A stretch of DNA of 64,000 bases from Macropodus opercularis (GCA_030770545.1 CM061109.1:18150001-18214000), one strand, 5' to 3'. Shown: positions 12,181-25,000, counted from the stretch's first letter. Numbers and translations: made by a program. The notes: a model not told the origin generated them from the letters alone.

Positions 12181-13150
12181 GAACCGGGGTCAAACCTGAT
12201 GGTCCTCAGCTTTTCCCAAACTCTTTTGACTGAGACTCAAATCTCTTGTTTTTACACAAACTGAGGTACAAACCAAACGGACATCATCTCATGCATTTGT
12301 CATTAAAGACACTCCACAACTTCCAGAGCAATACAGGGTGAATCAGAACTTTTATTTAATTATCATTGTAGTAATAAGACAGACAAACGGATGCAACCTA
12401 CTAACTGCTTCTAACAGTAAGAAACAACCTCAATGAAGAACGAAGGAAGCAGGGAAATGAAGGAGCCTGTCAGTGGCCAGAAGGAATTATCAGTTGTCAT
12501 ATGTTATGGTGCAATAGTCGCAACACGCTTTTCAAGTGACACCATCTAACCAAAGAATCTTGGCTGTGAAGATTTGCTTCACGCAGCACTTGCCGCGTCG
12601 TCTTAGAAAGGTCAAGGGGTCAGAGGTTCGCCGTCGTGGCCTGAAATTTAGGCTGGAATGAAAGGGACAACTGGACAAGATCACTCCATGACTCACTGCT
12701 CCACACACAGGAGATGAAGTAGTGGGCAGGTGCCGTTCCAAACAGGGTGAACGCATGGACGCAGACCTCCAGAGGAACCACGCGCACGAGAGACCGCGCC
12801 ACACCGCTTCATCCACCCGTTTCCTCATGAACTGGAATGACTTCACTATTTTTGAGTGGATTATGTTTTAAGCATATATGTGTATATATATATAAAAGAT
12901 GGCAAATGCAATCAATAACATAAGCTTAAAAGTTGTGAAGCAATAGAAACAGAGTAATTAAAGTATGTTTTGGTGTGTTCTAGAGATGCGTATTTAAGTT
13001 CTGAGCAGTAACGTTTCCACAGGCCATTCTGTTATGAAATGTGTGAAAAAGGGAAATAGCAAAGTATTTCTTTTTGAGGCATTTAAAAAAAAATGTAAAT
13101 ACAAGTGCCAAGCACGTAAAAGCTCAATAAACGCTTTACTTCATGTACAC
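12181..13150 (+). other. tbx15: tbx15 3' UTR
   Basis: Follows the TAA directly. It is AT-rich toward the end, with atatatgtgtatatatatat near 12875 and an A-run near 13086. ATTAAA variants occur at about 12302 and 12957, and the canonical AATAAA is at 13126. The end at about 13150 is inferred from that signal. Confidence 0.7.
13126..13131 (+). promoter_or_regulatory. tbx15: AATAAA poly(A) signal of tbx15
   Basis: Canonical hexamer in agctcAATAAAcgc, followed within about 30 bases by T/GT-rich sequence (ttttgctttcgtttgtcttcg). It is the first canonical signal after the tbx15 stop. Confidence 0.7.
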
Positions 13151-13819
13151 GATTTTGCTTTCGTTTGTCTTCGTTAGCAGGAAACTCTCAGGGTAACGTT
13201 TTCAGACTCGAGGGAACGATCTGTCTGATGTTTTTACTGGTATTATGCCACATGGAGATATTATCCCCAAACCTCAGAGGAAACAGGAGTTACTCATACA
13301 AAGTCATTTGGAGCACAAGCACAAAACAAATTAGAGTGTTTACAGCGTGTAATCAACAGAATAATGATGCAGTTACACGCCTGATGGTCTATATTTCACA
13401 GCTAATTACTGATTAAGTCTTAAAAACATAGTTTGATATTGTAACTGTGGGAGTTGACGCAGCAATCAGTCACAGCCTCGAGGCTACAATAGCAACAAAT
13501 GACATGATTGTTAATCACACCAGAGCGAGTTCTCCACTTGTAAAAGACGCACATCTGCTCCCCTCCACATCACAGGCGTGCGCTTCAAACGCTGACGCGA
13601 GGCCTCAATCGCAGACCCAAAAACGGCCGATTTTCTCCCTGCTGGTTCTGGTTATGACAGGAATGAGACTGTCGCTCACGTGCCGGCTGCAGTCTGCCGC
13701 CTGGATGTTGTGCTGGACGCACAGGAAAATGGCACCTGCTGAAGAGACAGAGAAATCCTCTCGTAATCACTTGAACCCTGCAGAAAAGGGAGAACGCTGC
13801 GTTTAGGATGATTCTTTCG

Positions 13820-14150
13820 CTTCGTGGCTCTCGTTAGGCAAACTCCGGGGATTTAGCCGGCCAATCAGCATCTATTACACGCATGCCTTCTGAACGGCTC
13901 TCCCCAGTCACTTCCTATCATGCATTCAGCTTCAACCATGAAATATCATATCTGAGCCATCATCAGAAAATAAAGGGCTTGTGTGGGCCCCTGGAGACAA
14001 CGGCCCAGTATTGAAAACACCTGTTTTTCCAAGCATGACTCCAAATAATGAGCAGGGTGATGTACCGGAGAGAAGCGCATGATTTCATAATTTGGCTCAG
14101 GTCCTCCATATCTGGACATTATTTCCAATAATTATGTACATTATTTGTCG
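13820..14150. promoter_or_regulatory. Candidate conserved non-coding block 3' of tbx15
   Basis: Unique sequence with a CCAAT box in the cggccaatcagc context and AT-rich homeodomain-like cores (caataattatg, cataatttgg). It lies about 0.7 kb past the tbx15 poly(A) site. Nothing in it codes convincingly. Its enhancer role is only inferred from composition. Confidence 0.22.
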
Positions 14151-15825
14151 GATGTGCCCCTTCTTCTTGTCCCAGCAGTGTTCAGAAAATCCCCCCTATC
14201 CCCCCGTGCATCCCCTCCACGAACTCACCCCAGGGCCTCAATCAGGAGCGTGAGGAAGAGGTCTACAGAACATAGAGCGACACGACGCACAGCAGGTCTG
14301 TTTACGTGCAGCGAACTCTCCATCGGGTCTTTAAGCGGAAACGAATGGAAGAGATCGAGTAACAGCCGCTCTCTGACTTTCATTGCAGCGTCGTTCATTA
14401 AGAGCTAACTACGCAAACAATCCTCTTGACTGGTGAACAGCAGAGCAAGGCCGTAAAACCGAGTATCATTTGGCAGAGCTGAGTGTGAGCCGGTGCGTTG
14501 GGCCCGTTTTGAGCGGCGGCAGGCGACTGGACGGATCCCTTCAACCTTTTAGCCGTTGATCTTTCTCTCCGAACGCGTTTCAGACGTTTTGTCGGACTCA
14601 GAATCGCTCTGGGGAGCTCTACTGGATGCACGTCCCGCCCAGAGGAGGTCGGTGGCCACATACAAAGGACTGGACTAGAGACTAAATGTTTAATTTCTTG
14701 GACCTTGGGGTCTGGCTTTGATAAGACACAGTGTGAGTTTCTTGAGACACTCCAATCAGAAATCCTGGTAAACTGTTGCCCTCTTGTGTTTATTCCTGTC
14801 TTGCTGGAGATTCCTCGGCTTGACTCATCCTCAGTGTAAATCATAGCTGACAGGAGACGCAGACCCGCTTTTCGGAGGTGTTGCAGTGCGCCTGACATGT
14901 GTACTGAAGCACTAAATCACTGCTTTTTCACAAAGACTGTTCACATACCTTCAGCTGCCTCACACCGCTGTGTTCTTTTCCCTTCTTCAAGCAACATCTT
15001 GAAACTATTTTGGGATTGATAAAGTCATGATGCAGACGTCAAGCTTGAAAAAGGAAACACACACATGCTGCTGATGTGGCCGGTGGTTCTGCAGTCCCCC
15101 AAGTGGGGATTTCTTTCTGAATCAGCACATTGATTTGGATAATAAACTTTACATGAAACATAAAAAGCTAATGATAAAACGCTAATAATGCAATTTGCCG
15201 GATGATGAAATCTCCCACACAAACATTGTTATTGAAACAAAGGTTAGTGAGGCTCAAACTGATTGTCAGATTTAATTTGTTACCTCCACTTAAGGCAAAG
15301 TTGTAGCTTGTGAGGTTTTAATAAACCAGTTTCAATTCTCCCCAGAGACAAGACGAGGTGCAGTATTTGCCAACTTTGACAGTTGTAACATCGGTGTCAT
15401 GTGAGAATTTAGTTCATCTCAGAACAATAGTGTTTCGGTGATGACATACGGTGACTGTTGCATGAACAAGTGTTAAAGAGGAAAAACCACCACAAAAACA
15501 ATCTGTAATCTTTTGTCTATGTCATAGTATTTTAGTGGTTAATTATAATCTATCAACTGGCAGTGACAGGAAGGACATGAATCCAAAAACGCCAGAATTC
15601 AGCATCTTGAGTTTCCCACTGAACTTGGTATTAATGTCTCAAACAGTCTCAATAGAGTTTAGTTTAGCTGCTGTTGATTGTGGTTTTACCCATCAGTCAA
15701 GCAGCGAATGATCCCTAACGCAGACCACATTCACAGGAGTGAACAAGAAAAGAAAACCTGAGCAGACGTTTCCATTGCAGACAAAACATATTCATAGCAA
15801 TGGCCAATGTCATACGTGTCCATGT

Positions 15826-16503
15826 TCACTCCCCCACACACCCGCCGCCGAGAAAACAAGACACAAAAACACACGATGCTATCAAAGCTTCAGAAAGCGG
15901 CCTCAGCGATGGCACGCAGGTCAACAGGAAACGGCCTAAATGGTTTCTCTTCTTCCTCAGGAGGGAAAAGAGATGTTTGAGATAAGGCCGCCCGTCCCGC
16001 GCAGGTGGTTCTGATAAAATCCCCAGCCCAGATGGAGACAGGCCGGACCCAGGCTGTCCCACGGTGCCGTTCCTGCTGAGTACAAAGACGTCCCGCTGGG
16101 AAGCCTCCGTGTCTAAATGAGACAGGTCCGGTGCTATGTGGCAGTTTGCAGCCAGGTCCTCATGATCCAGCAGATAGTGTGACTGAGCGGGCAGGTGACC
16201 CGGATGTTGAAACCCCGACGGAGGGTTGATTTTAGAGTGTGACAAGCTTGTGCTGTAGCAAAGGTCAACTAAAGAGACTGATGTGCTGATCTCTGGTGTA
16301 GACGTTAAACTGAAATCGTCACGTTTTGCCCTGAGGCAGAAACTCCCTTTAGTGGCGACAGCAGACTGTGTTGCTTTGAGGGAATGACTGTAAAGGGCGT
16401 TATCAGATGTGATTGTCAGCATTGCACACACATCAGCCAGAACAGATGCTGCACGTGTAACGGCGTCTGTGCAGACGGAGACACGGACCACGTAAGGGCA
16501 CAC
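15826..16503 (-). other. Unrecognised long minus-strand open frame (225 codons)
   Basis: Open for 225 codons in non-repetitive DNA, longer than most chance frames here. The translation has fairly balanced composition (for example HYLLDHEDLAANCHIAPDLS and DGRPYLKHLFSLLRKKRNHL), but I recognise no domain or family. The first part has acceptor-like tails on the minus strand, such as cgccctttacag at about 16391-16402. It could be an exon of an unknown gene, an old pseudogene or chance. No promoter or poly(A) signal was assigned. Confidence 0.2.
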
Positions 16504-16854
16504 GGTTTACTGTCCCAGTACCCAGTGTCTTTCAATTGTATTAAACTTATAGTGTGCTGGGTTCTGTCATCATGTGCAGACACTGAGGACTGAGGCATCT
16601 GTAATGTGCACACAAACATCCTGCTCCTCATCAATGGCAACAAAGCACAGACTGAAACTAAACTGTCTTATCTTCCAAATGCACGTCAGGAGAGAGGGTG
16701 GATGCGGGAGCGTGGGGAGGGATAAAGGGTGCTGGTCTAGATACAGCCCAACAGGTGTCCTCATCTTTAAGCACGTAGAAGAAAATTAGGAACAGCGGGT
16801 CCTTTACAGTATAAGAAAACAACGTGTTTAAAGTTCTATAAAAAGCCCAACAGC

Positions 16855-16935
16855 AGCAGTGAAGATGAAAAAATCCCTCCAGCAGAACCAGGCTCAGGGT
16901 GGCGGCCATCTGCCTCCACCGGATGGGATGAGGAG
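16855..16935 (-). mobile_element. Remnant of L2/CR1/Rex1-type LINE 3' region
   Basis: The plus-strand text ctccagcagaaccaggctca followed by ggcggccatctgcctccacc closely matches the 3' untranslated part of the better-preserved LINE at about 46030-46075 (ctccagcagacccaggctca, ggcggccatctgccttgacc), in the same orientation. Only about 80 bases are recognisable, so it is an old fragment. Confidence 0.65.
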
Positions 16936-18399
16936 GTTCTACAGTCAAATGATCAGTAAATAAATGTCTGGACTGTCCACACTAGGCTCCAGTTTGTCCC
17001 TGTCAGGCCAGAGGTCAGGGACGTACATAAAATGCCCGTTACAATGCTTCTAAGCATGTGCTTGCAACAGTGTGTGGCTCTCTGAGCGGTTCCACTGGCC
17101 ACGCTCGTTGTTTCCACAGGAGGTGTGTGGAGGTAAACGGTGGGCACGATGCAAACAACTGGGCCGATTCGAAAATGCAGACCTAATATATTCTGGAATA
17201 TATTCCAGCTAACACACATGTGTTGTGTAAATCACCTTTATAATGCTTGTCACATAAAATGTTTCTTCGACTGTGAGCGTGTCCGCTCGGTTAAAGCTGG
17301 CTTGATTCCAGCACAGCCCCCGGCCCTCAGCCCCTCGCCTCCATCAATCCGTCTATGGGGGCCATACATGCCTGCTGGTGCGTGTCTGAATGCGAGTTTG
17401 AGCGTGGCAGCTGCGTTCTCTCGTGGACCTCACCTGCACCGGCTGGGCCCAGGCCAGGGACAGATTCGCAGAAATTTCACGGTGACATTTCTAAAGCCGC
17501 CGGCGAGCAAAGTGTCCGACTTAATGCTCTGATAGAACAACATTCTATTGTGGTGGGGATGGCGCTATTAAGCAGCGCTGGCGTAATCCTGCGTAACAGG
17601 CCTGCTGAAAGCTGAATCACACCCGCTGCTCACTGCCCAGCAACGTGTCAGGGGTCACAGAGAGGAGGAAACAGGAAGCTGGGATGCTCCAGCTTTTCTC
17701 TGCTGGAAACAGGAGCGGCCGCACGTGTTCCTGAAACCTGGGAGTCCAAGAGTTTGCCCCGATCAACAACCCAGCCTTCGCTTTCACGCCGCTGCCTCAC
17801 TGTCGCATTCTCTTCCAGTGTATTTAGCTGTAATTCAGTCTTAGCCCGTCCTGCTGTATGTTCAGACGTCTCACAGCATATACTGTGCATTCAGGGAGCC
17901 CCCTCCCACCCCCGAGCGTAATCCCCCGCACCTGCTACATAAAGGAATGCCAAGTTAAATTTACTACCGCTGGTGGAAAGAAGATTTTAATTGAGAGTGA
18001 CTCTGACATTTGGACTTCATAACACAGCAAAAATGTACTGCAATAAAAGAAGGAGGCTGATACATAAACGGTGGAAGGTCTATGCAGAATGGACGTCCTG
18101 CAGCTCGGACACGTCTGAGTCCAGCTCTTCTCCGTCAGAAGGACTGGTCCGCATCAGTTATGTTTTTATTATATCGAGTAGTTTATTCTTCTAAACACAG
18201 GAATGTTTGGCGAGTTTTGTATATTGATGTAAGTACAGCATCGGTTGAGAGAAACAGGTCCACGCGCGTTTATGACAGAAACAGATCAGACAAAGCTGTT
18301 GCTATAAATGTGCAGCTTTGTGGTCCAGTGTGAAACGTGTGCAGATTGAGACCTCACCCTCAGCAGCTTGTGTTTGAACTGCACATCTGTGTCCAGAGC

Positions 18400-18600
18400 T
18401 GCCTGGCACCTAATCCATTTAAAGCCAATTACAAGACTATTACTGTGATCGCCTTCCGCGGTGGAGCGACCGGCCCGTCTCTGGCTTCCCTGGGTTTACG
18501 TCTCCCTCTCTGTCCCGCGTGGCTCTTATCTCCATTAGCTGCAGCCGCGGTGATTGATATGATCGCTGTTTTGGCTACAGAGAGTCAAACGTGTTGACAG
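18400..18600. promoter_or_regulatory. Candidate conserved non-coding block
   Basis: Unique sequence with several homeodomain-like cores (ccaattacaag, tccattagctg, gtgattgatatg). It sits just before a CTCF-like site at 18732. The open frame across it resembles no known protein. Enhancer status is inferred only from appearance. Confidence 0.22.
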
Positions 18601-18731
18601 ATGAGTTCCTACTTTGGCAGAATGAGATTAAGGAAGTGTTTTGCGAAGCTGTAAATGGTCAACTCACACATCAATATTTGAATTCATCATAGGGCTTTAA
18701 TTTTTTAGGGACCACGCCTGTGATCATATCG

Positions 18732-18750
18732 CCGCCCCCTAGTGGCTTGG
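18732..18750 (-). promoter_or_regulatory. CTCF-like insulator motif
   Basis: The minus strand reads CCAAGCCACTAGGGGGCGG, a near-complete match to the vertebrate CTCF core (CCACTAGGGGGC). The match is visible directly; occupancy is not shown. Confidence 0.5.
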
Positions 18751-18995
18751 AGTGCAAATACCCAAGTACAGTAGCTTTTAGCGGTGATTCACTGCGAGTG
18801 GTTAAAGATTTACTGAAACTCACCCGGTACGTTGAGCTTTGCGGCTCCTGAATGATGGTGGTCAAGGAATCCATCAGCCAGAGGTGAACGCTGAGCAGCC
18901 TTCATTAAGAGACGAGGAAAATGCTTTGCGTTCGCTCATACGACATGTTGAAGTGAGTGTGTTTGAGGTACCGTAGTCAAGAAGCGCAGCCTGTG

Positions 18996-19014
18996 AGTGT
19001 GTGTGTGTGTGTGT
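18996..19014. repeat. (GT)n microsatellite
   Basis: Uninterrupted GT dinucleotide run, a simple sequence repeat. Confidence 0.9.
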
Positions 19015-19929
19015 CATCGTACATATGGCGAGCACACACACAGGCGTTTTCCAGCATCACATACAGTACGACACGTTGATTTAATTACGCAGGAAGTAGG
19101 CCCGGTGACATTCTTCTTATTATTTATGATGTGTTGTGGCCTTTTACGTCTAAACTGAGAGGGGAAAACCCAGGGCAGCAGTTAGTCAGGAATTTAGACC
19201 ACTTGTGTCAAGAAAGCAGTTAGTTACAGTAAAAGCATTGAATGGGACTTTGTGTGAATGTGACAGATGCAACTAACGTGATTGTCTTCACACTATAACG
19301 AATTAGCTTTAACTCAGCAGGAGGCAGTACAGTAAGTAGATGAACTTCTGCTACTGATTCAGACTCAGAACCGTAGTGGCTCACATCTATTGTGCAGGAT
19401 ATGAGATGTTTGAGTGGGTGAGTGGTCTCCGTTTGCACGAAGGAGCATTTGGGACTATTGCTGCATGAACTATTTTCTGTTCCTCACAAACGGAGCCTGA
19501 AGTTCTCGAATGAATTCATAGCTCCGCCCTGGTCCTGGGGCAGTAAAGCAGGTCCAGAACATGACACAGCCTCCACCATGTTTCAGCTGGTGGTTTTAGC
19601 TGTGGACAGGGGCTGAGCTGAACAGCTTCATTACCAGAGCAATGGCTTTGTAGAAAAAGCTACAGACTGAGTTATATGAATTAAAACAGTCTGACATCAC
19701 AGATAAATCTGTATTTCCATAAATAACATGTCAAGATGTGGCTAAACTGTGTCAGTACCGTGCAGTAAAGCAGTAAATGGTCTCATCTTGCCTTAGACTC
19801 AGCCTAATGCACCGTTTTGGAGCAGTGAGCCATGTCTGCAGACGCCTGGATATCCCAGTGTAATTGTATATACATACTTTTTTCATCTCCAGTGAGTGCA
19901 TTTCCAGGTTTAGTAGTATCGGTTACAGA

Positions 19930-19970
19930 GCATGCAGGCTGGGAGCGATCCGCTTACCCAGCCTGCATGC
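19930..19970. repeat. Perfect inverted repeat / hairpin with 14 bp arms
   Basis: GCATGCAGGCTGGG at 19930-19943 is exactly complementary to CCCAGCCTGCATGC at 19957-19970. The 13-base spacer agcgatccgctta adds a further 4 bp stem (AGCG/CGCT) with an ATC loop and a two-base bulge. It would fold as a strong RNA hairpin or DNA cruciform. The stem does not extend into the flanks, so it is short for a standard pre-miRNA. Confidence 0.85.
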
Positions 19971-21079
19971 GCTGTGGGGGGGAGGCGTGTGGAGAGGCAC
20001 AAGAAGAGTGTTTGTTGAGTGGAAAATGGCCTCTAAAGCGCTTCCACTCAGCTTTCGCAGTGACAACATTTAGCAACACACACACTCCCTTCTCCTCACC
20101 CACACCCCTCTTCTCCCTCCCCTTCTTCCATCCGCATCCACGTTAGCGTTTTACGTTCTTACAACCTGTTTTTTGGAGTGCTAGGAGGATAAAGTGATAA
20201 TATCGCAGAGATTGCCCTTCACGTGGTCAAGCATGACAGCGGATGGTGGATGTGTGCGGGACGGGGCTGGGGGAGGCGAATGTGACAAAATGCAAAGTGG
20301 AATCCGCCAGCCCCTGCAGTCCAGAATTGGCCCATGGAAAGAGCATGTGAGAGCACGGTGGCATGTCCTTCGCAGTCCAGGCGAGTTTGGGTGACAGCTG
20401 CGATGTTTATAGGCCAGCTTCGATGACAGTCGGGGAGGGGGGCTCCGGCTCGGCTCTTTTCAGACAGGAATTAGGTTTGTCATCAGATTCTAAAATCCCT
20501 CTGATTTATGACATTTCCACTCCTGGTTTCCCTTCTACCCCTTTTGACCCCCGCCGACAAATACCCAGCAGGGAGACGATGACATTCAGCAAAACAGTTT
20601 GTTTGTTTACCTCTTACTTTCACCACAAAGCGTCGACTTCCCATCCGCACCGACGGCCCCATACAGCTACGCTCACTTGTTGCTGCCGTGTAATGTTTTG
20701 CTGGGAATGATGGGCCAACAGTAATCGTACGTTTCACTGTTAAACCTAATTTCAGTCCAGTCTCCTTCAGGGAGAAAGAATAATGCTTAGATTTGAAACC
20801 AGCCGACTGCTGTTTGTTGTGATTACAGGACAATAGACGTATTAAACAGGTATTTTATGGCCTCTGAGGTTTAATGAGATAAATTATGTGTTCACTGTGC
20901 AGAATAGACTCCAGTCACATGTAGATTTATGATATGTCAACATTTTAAAGTGGTTTCAGATTTGATGTCGTCCAGACATTGAACGATTGGTTAAACATCA
21001 CATTTTTAAGTTTTATTTCTGATTAGAAATAAATTTATTATTTTCTTCTTATTGATTATTCTTTCTCCCAGAATGAGAA

Positions 21080-21480
21080 GCGAGCAAGAGAGAAATCAGC
21101 AGGAAGTCTTACACAAAGCATCTCTGGGGTGATGCTGCTTTGATGTTTTACTGTTTCTGACCTCCAGGTGAATTATGTGGGCAGAGAAAAGGTTAATAAT
21201 ACCTGCTGCTATGTGCCCAGTGCTCTGTATGTGCTTATCTTGTCCTGATGAGCAAATGTTTTTAAACAGCCCCTGATCTCTCTGATCCACCGACCGCTCC
21301 GACCGCCTTATTAAGAGAGATTATCAAACCCTATCATTTACATACAAACCTCCTTTGATGAACAGATCGGTGTAGAGATTAGCTGTGGAGCTATATCTCA
21401 GCTGACATGCAAAATGTCTCTCTTGACAACCAATTACTGAGGAGATTACATGTGGAACATCCCCTTATTTATGGTAGCAT
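21080..21480. promoter_or_regulatory. Candidate conserved non-coding block
   Basis: About 400 bases of unique, non-coding sequence dense in ATTA/TAAT cores (ggttaataatacc, gaattatgtgg, ccttattaagag, ccaattactgag). It is the most enhancer-like stretch in the intergenic region by eye. There is no direct proof. Confidence 0.28.
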
Positions 21481-21993
21481 CAATACACACTCTAGACCAG
21501 ATGCAGAGTGTGAGCAGGTGGAGCTGCTTTTGTTGATTTTTACTTATTGCAATGTCTCTACACGCTCAGATTGACTGAATCAAGTCAAGACTGAATCAAT
21601 AACAATTTATGCAACTGGGGAAACATGTTTTCACAGTTTTCAGCGTGGCTGTAATTTAAGAGAAAATCGAGCCGGGCGGCATTTCCTCACATCTTAAAAA
21701 AATGACACTCAGCTATGTGACACTTCCCCTCTGCTTATCGTGGGAATTTATAAGCTCTCCTCTGCACCAGGTGCTCTGACCGGGGGAATGCACGTGATCA
21801 CAGTTGCCGTACAGCTTGAAATAGTCCCTCCTCAGTGCATTTACTAATAAACAGCCACAGTGCACTGCTCTGTGTCCAGCTTGCACCACCTTGCTTCTCC
21901 ATCCTCTCATCTCATGCACTTAACGGAGTATTTCACAAGCTGTAAATTCAGAGCAGATATATAAATCACACAGGACACAGTGGACTTGGTGGT

Positions 21994-22014
21994 GGGGGGG
22001 GGGGGGGGGGGGGG
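21994..22014 (+). repeat. Poly(G) homopolymer, 21 bases
   Basis: Twenty-one consecutive G residues after ggt repeats. It can form G-quadruplex structure and is prone to length errors in sequencing. Confidence 0.95.
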
Positions 22015-25000
22015 CATGACAGGATTTGCAGACTTTTGCCCCAGAGGTCAATGATACTATTCCAAACCCAGGGAAGCTGTTGAGCCCCTGACGTGAAGAT
22101 GAGAAACGTGGAAGGTGGAGGAGCAGAGAGTGTCCCTGTGCTGAACGGGGAAGGGGCAGCGGGAAACCACACTCCACCACCGCAAACCTCACAAGAAGTG
22201 TAATTGTTGAAATCATTGCTGGGTTTGTGAAATTAATTTGACATAACACCTAAGATGTGGATTACAACTGGTAGAGGAGGTAAGTAAACACAACAATAAC
22301 GAGTCCAGCTTCGTAGTTGATCGTGACTTGACTTTAATATTGTGCACACATGGATGTCACGTGTTACACATGTTGGGTCAGACTCGGGCTGAACCTGTGA
22401 CCTGGCCGTAGGTGACAGGACGTCGTGTCTGTGCAACACAGACGTTCTTTGTGAACTGAATAGACTAAATAAGCCTTCAGTCCACCAAGACCAAAGAAAA
22501 CAAACTGACCGGACTCAGCGGACATGTGGGATTCTCCACGGCTTGATGGCCGGCACAGGGTTCAATGACTCGGGTTTGTTTTCCCCAAAACCCCTGTGTT
22601 GCAACAAGATGCCCCCGTCCTCCCCCTCCTCCAACCGATCTTCTCCCCCTGATCCATCATGAGATGACAGTATGTCTGTAGCTGAATTTCTGCTCCGTAA
22701 ATAGCCCGGCCAGACAAGTCTCACTTTTTTGAGCCTCTCCAATCTCCTGCTATCTACAGTCAGTCATCCGTATGCCGCGCTGCAGGCGAGCACGGTGACC
22801 TGAGGTGCTGCCCTTGCCAACCCCCCACGCTGGGATATTTCAGGCCCACATCTCAGTCTGTTGTCCTCTCTCTTCTGTTTCTACATTTCTCCTCTGTCAC
22901 CCCACAGTCATTAATCATCTGCCTACCAGCGAGGGTAAAAAAAACAAACAGTCCCCCCTCTAGGACTTGAGGGGGATTCAAGTGGTGGCAACATCTTTGC
23001 AACTTTTCAAAAATATTCTGTCCTCAGCAGCAGGTTTCAGTCCACCGTGAATCTGCCAGCTGAAAAACCTGGCAGTGAGTCAGGAACTTCAGCCGCTGTG
23101 TGACGGAGCGACAGCCACACCGCAGCAACAATTAGAACTTAATAAATCAGCTCCCCCGTTTTCACACCTCGATTCTCTGCGTGCTGTCTGTGAAGCGCGA
23201 CGTCTTGGTTGGAGACGTGTCATCTCTGCTGATTAAGTGTTGATGCAGGTGAAATGGACTGAAAGTTTCAAACGCTTCTTTTGGACGACATTAAACAGCC
23301 ACACTGCTCCTCATCTGCAACGTGGATGGATGTGTTTTGAACGAAACGGGCGGAGCAGACGCTGATTGTGCTACTGGAGGACGTCTAGTCGTTTTCCAGA
23401 TCGCTGCTCTGATGGAGTGTGATCGCACAAGGACAGTTACGTATGTGACGGCGTGCATGGAGGGGGTGAGTGGGAAAAACACCTGTGCGACAAACGATCT
23501 ATCTCTGTCTCTGTCTGAAGAATGTGACTGTGACCCTGGGATGAAGGTGAGTGTGTGTTTCTGTGTAGAGGAGCAGGTGCTCTGTCAGTGACAGACGGTT
23601 GTATCTGTTTAGCTGTAGTTTGGAGAGGCCTTCATTATAATTCAACTATAACGTAGCGCCTGGCTCTGCAAAAGGTTAGTCTGAAGTTTAACTGAACCAC
23701 ACTTCCAGGCATGCACACGCGCAGACTTCCAAGCTCTTGATACACACTCTGTACTCCCCACACAATTCCTTTAATCATAAACGCTCCTTTGCATTAGTTA
23801 ATGTTTTAACGCCAGTAGGGTTCCTTCAGTATTGCAACATTTCACACATCAGCCCACTATCCCAGTCAACGTCATCGCCCATCTAATTTTTTATTAGCTT
23901 AAATGTTTGGTCCAGTGAAACTTAAACCTCCTTCCAAACATCACCTCTCGTTCTCACTTGGAATGCTCTGGATGGTCAAGTGGAACATTCCTGCAGACTG
24001 CATTTCACTCAGTTGGCTCAGATCTGCTTTAATCACCTCAGCGATGGCCGAGCTGCAGATATAGAGTTACAGTACCAGGGAAAGGGAGAGAGGGAGACGA
24101 AGTGAGGGTGGACTTTTTGGAATGACTTTTCCATTACTGGGGGAGCACTTTGTTCTCTTATTATTTTCACAGGTCTGTCTGATAATTTAAATGTAGTCGC
24201 CAGTTATAGTAGGTAGACACAACAAAAATCATAGGAATTTGTATGGCGGCCTGTCTAGTTTCTTTGGTTACATCAATATTCTGAAATCATGAAATCCTCA
24301 CAAATATTGTTATCCAAAGGTAAAGCTATAATATTTACTTTCATTTTATCTCTGTTTTGGTCCCCACCACATCCCAAGAGAAAAAAACTGCTAAATACCA
24401 GTGCGTTTACCTGCTGGCCAACAGATGTGTCACTTTAATGCTGAGCAGCTGGTTTAGTTTTTAGTTTAAAATATAATATATATATATATCTCAAAGTCCT
24501 AGCGCTGCATTTAATTAAAGTACACGAACAAACGATGTGACCCTAGAACACAGAAAGCTAATTCAGTTTTTCTGGTGAGTGCACTCGTAAATTCTGAGGC
24601 GGTACATTCATACCTCTGACTGGTTTGCCATATAAACAGCTGATTATCAGTCAAAGTGGGAACATGCTGGTGTTTTGGAGAAGCTTATGGGCATTTGATA
24701 CATAAGCAACATCGGCCAATGCTCCGTGTTCTGCCCAAGCCAAAATCAAACTACAACAAGACCCCCTCCAATTTGAGGACAGATCCCATCCATCTGCAGT
24801 GGATCATATGCCTGTCGGTGCTGTTAAACCAGTCATCTGTGCATATAATGAAACATTATACACTATCCCTCTCACAGTCCCTCCACTAACCCAACCCCCT
24901 CCTCACCCCTTGTCATGATGCCATGGGTCCGATCGCTTACACCGCTCATACTGTGTGTCAGCAGGTCGTTATGTTTATTTCAGACGGGCACCAATTAGCT

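Noticed and set aside
17193..17208. Perfect 16-base palindrome CTGGAATATATTCCAG
   Set aside because: About one such palindrome is expected by chance in 64 kb, and it is not a recognised regulatory motif.
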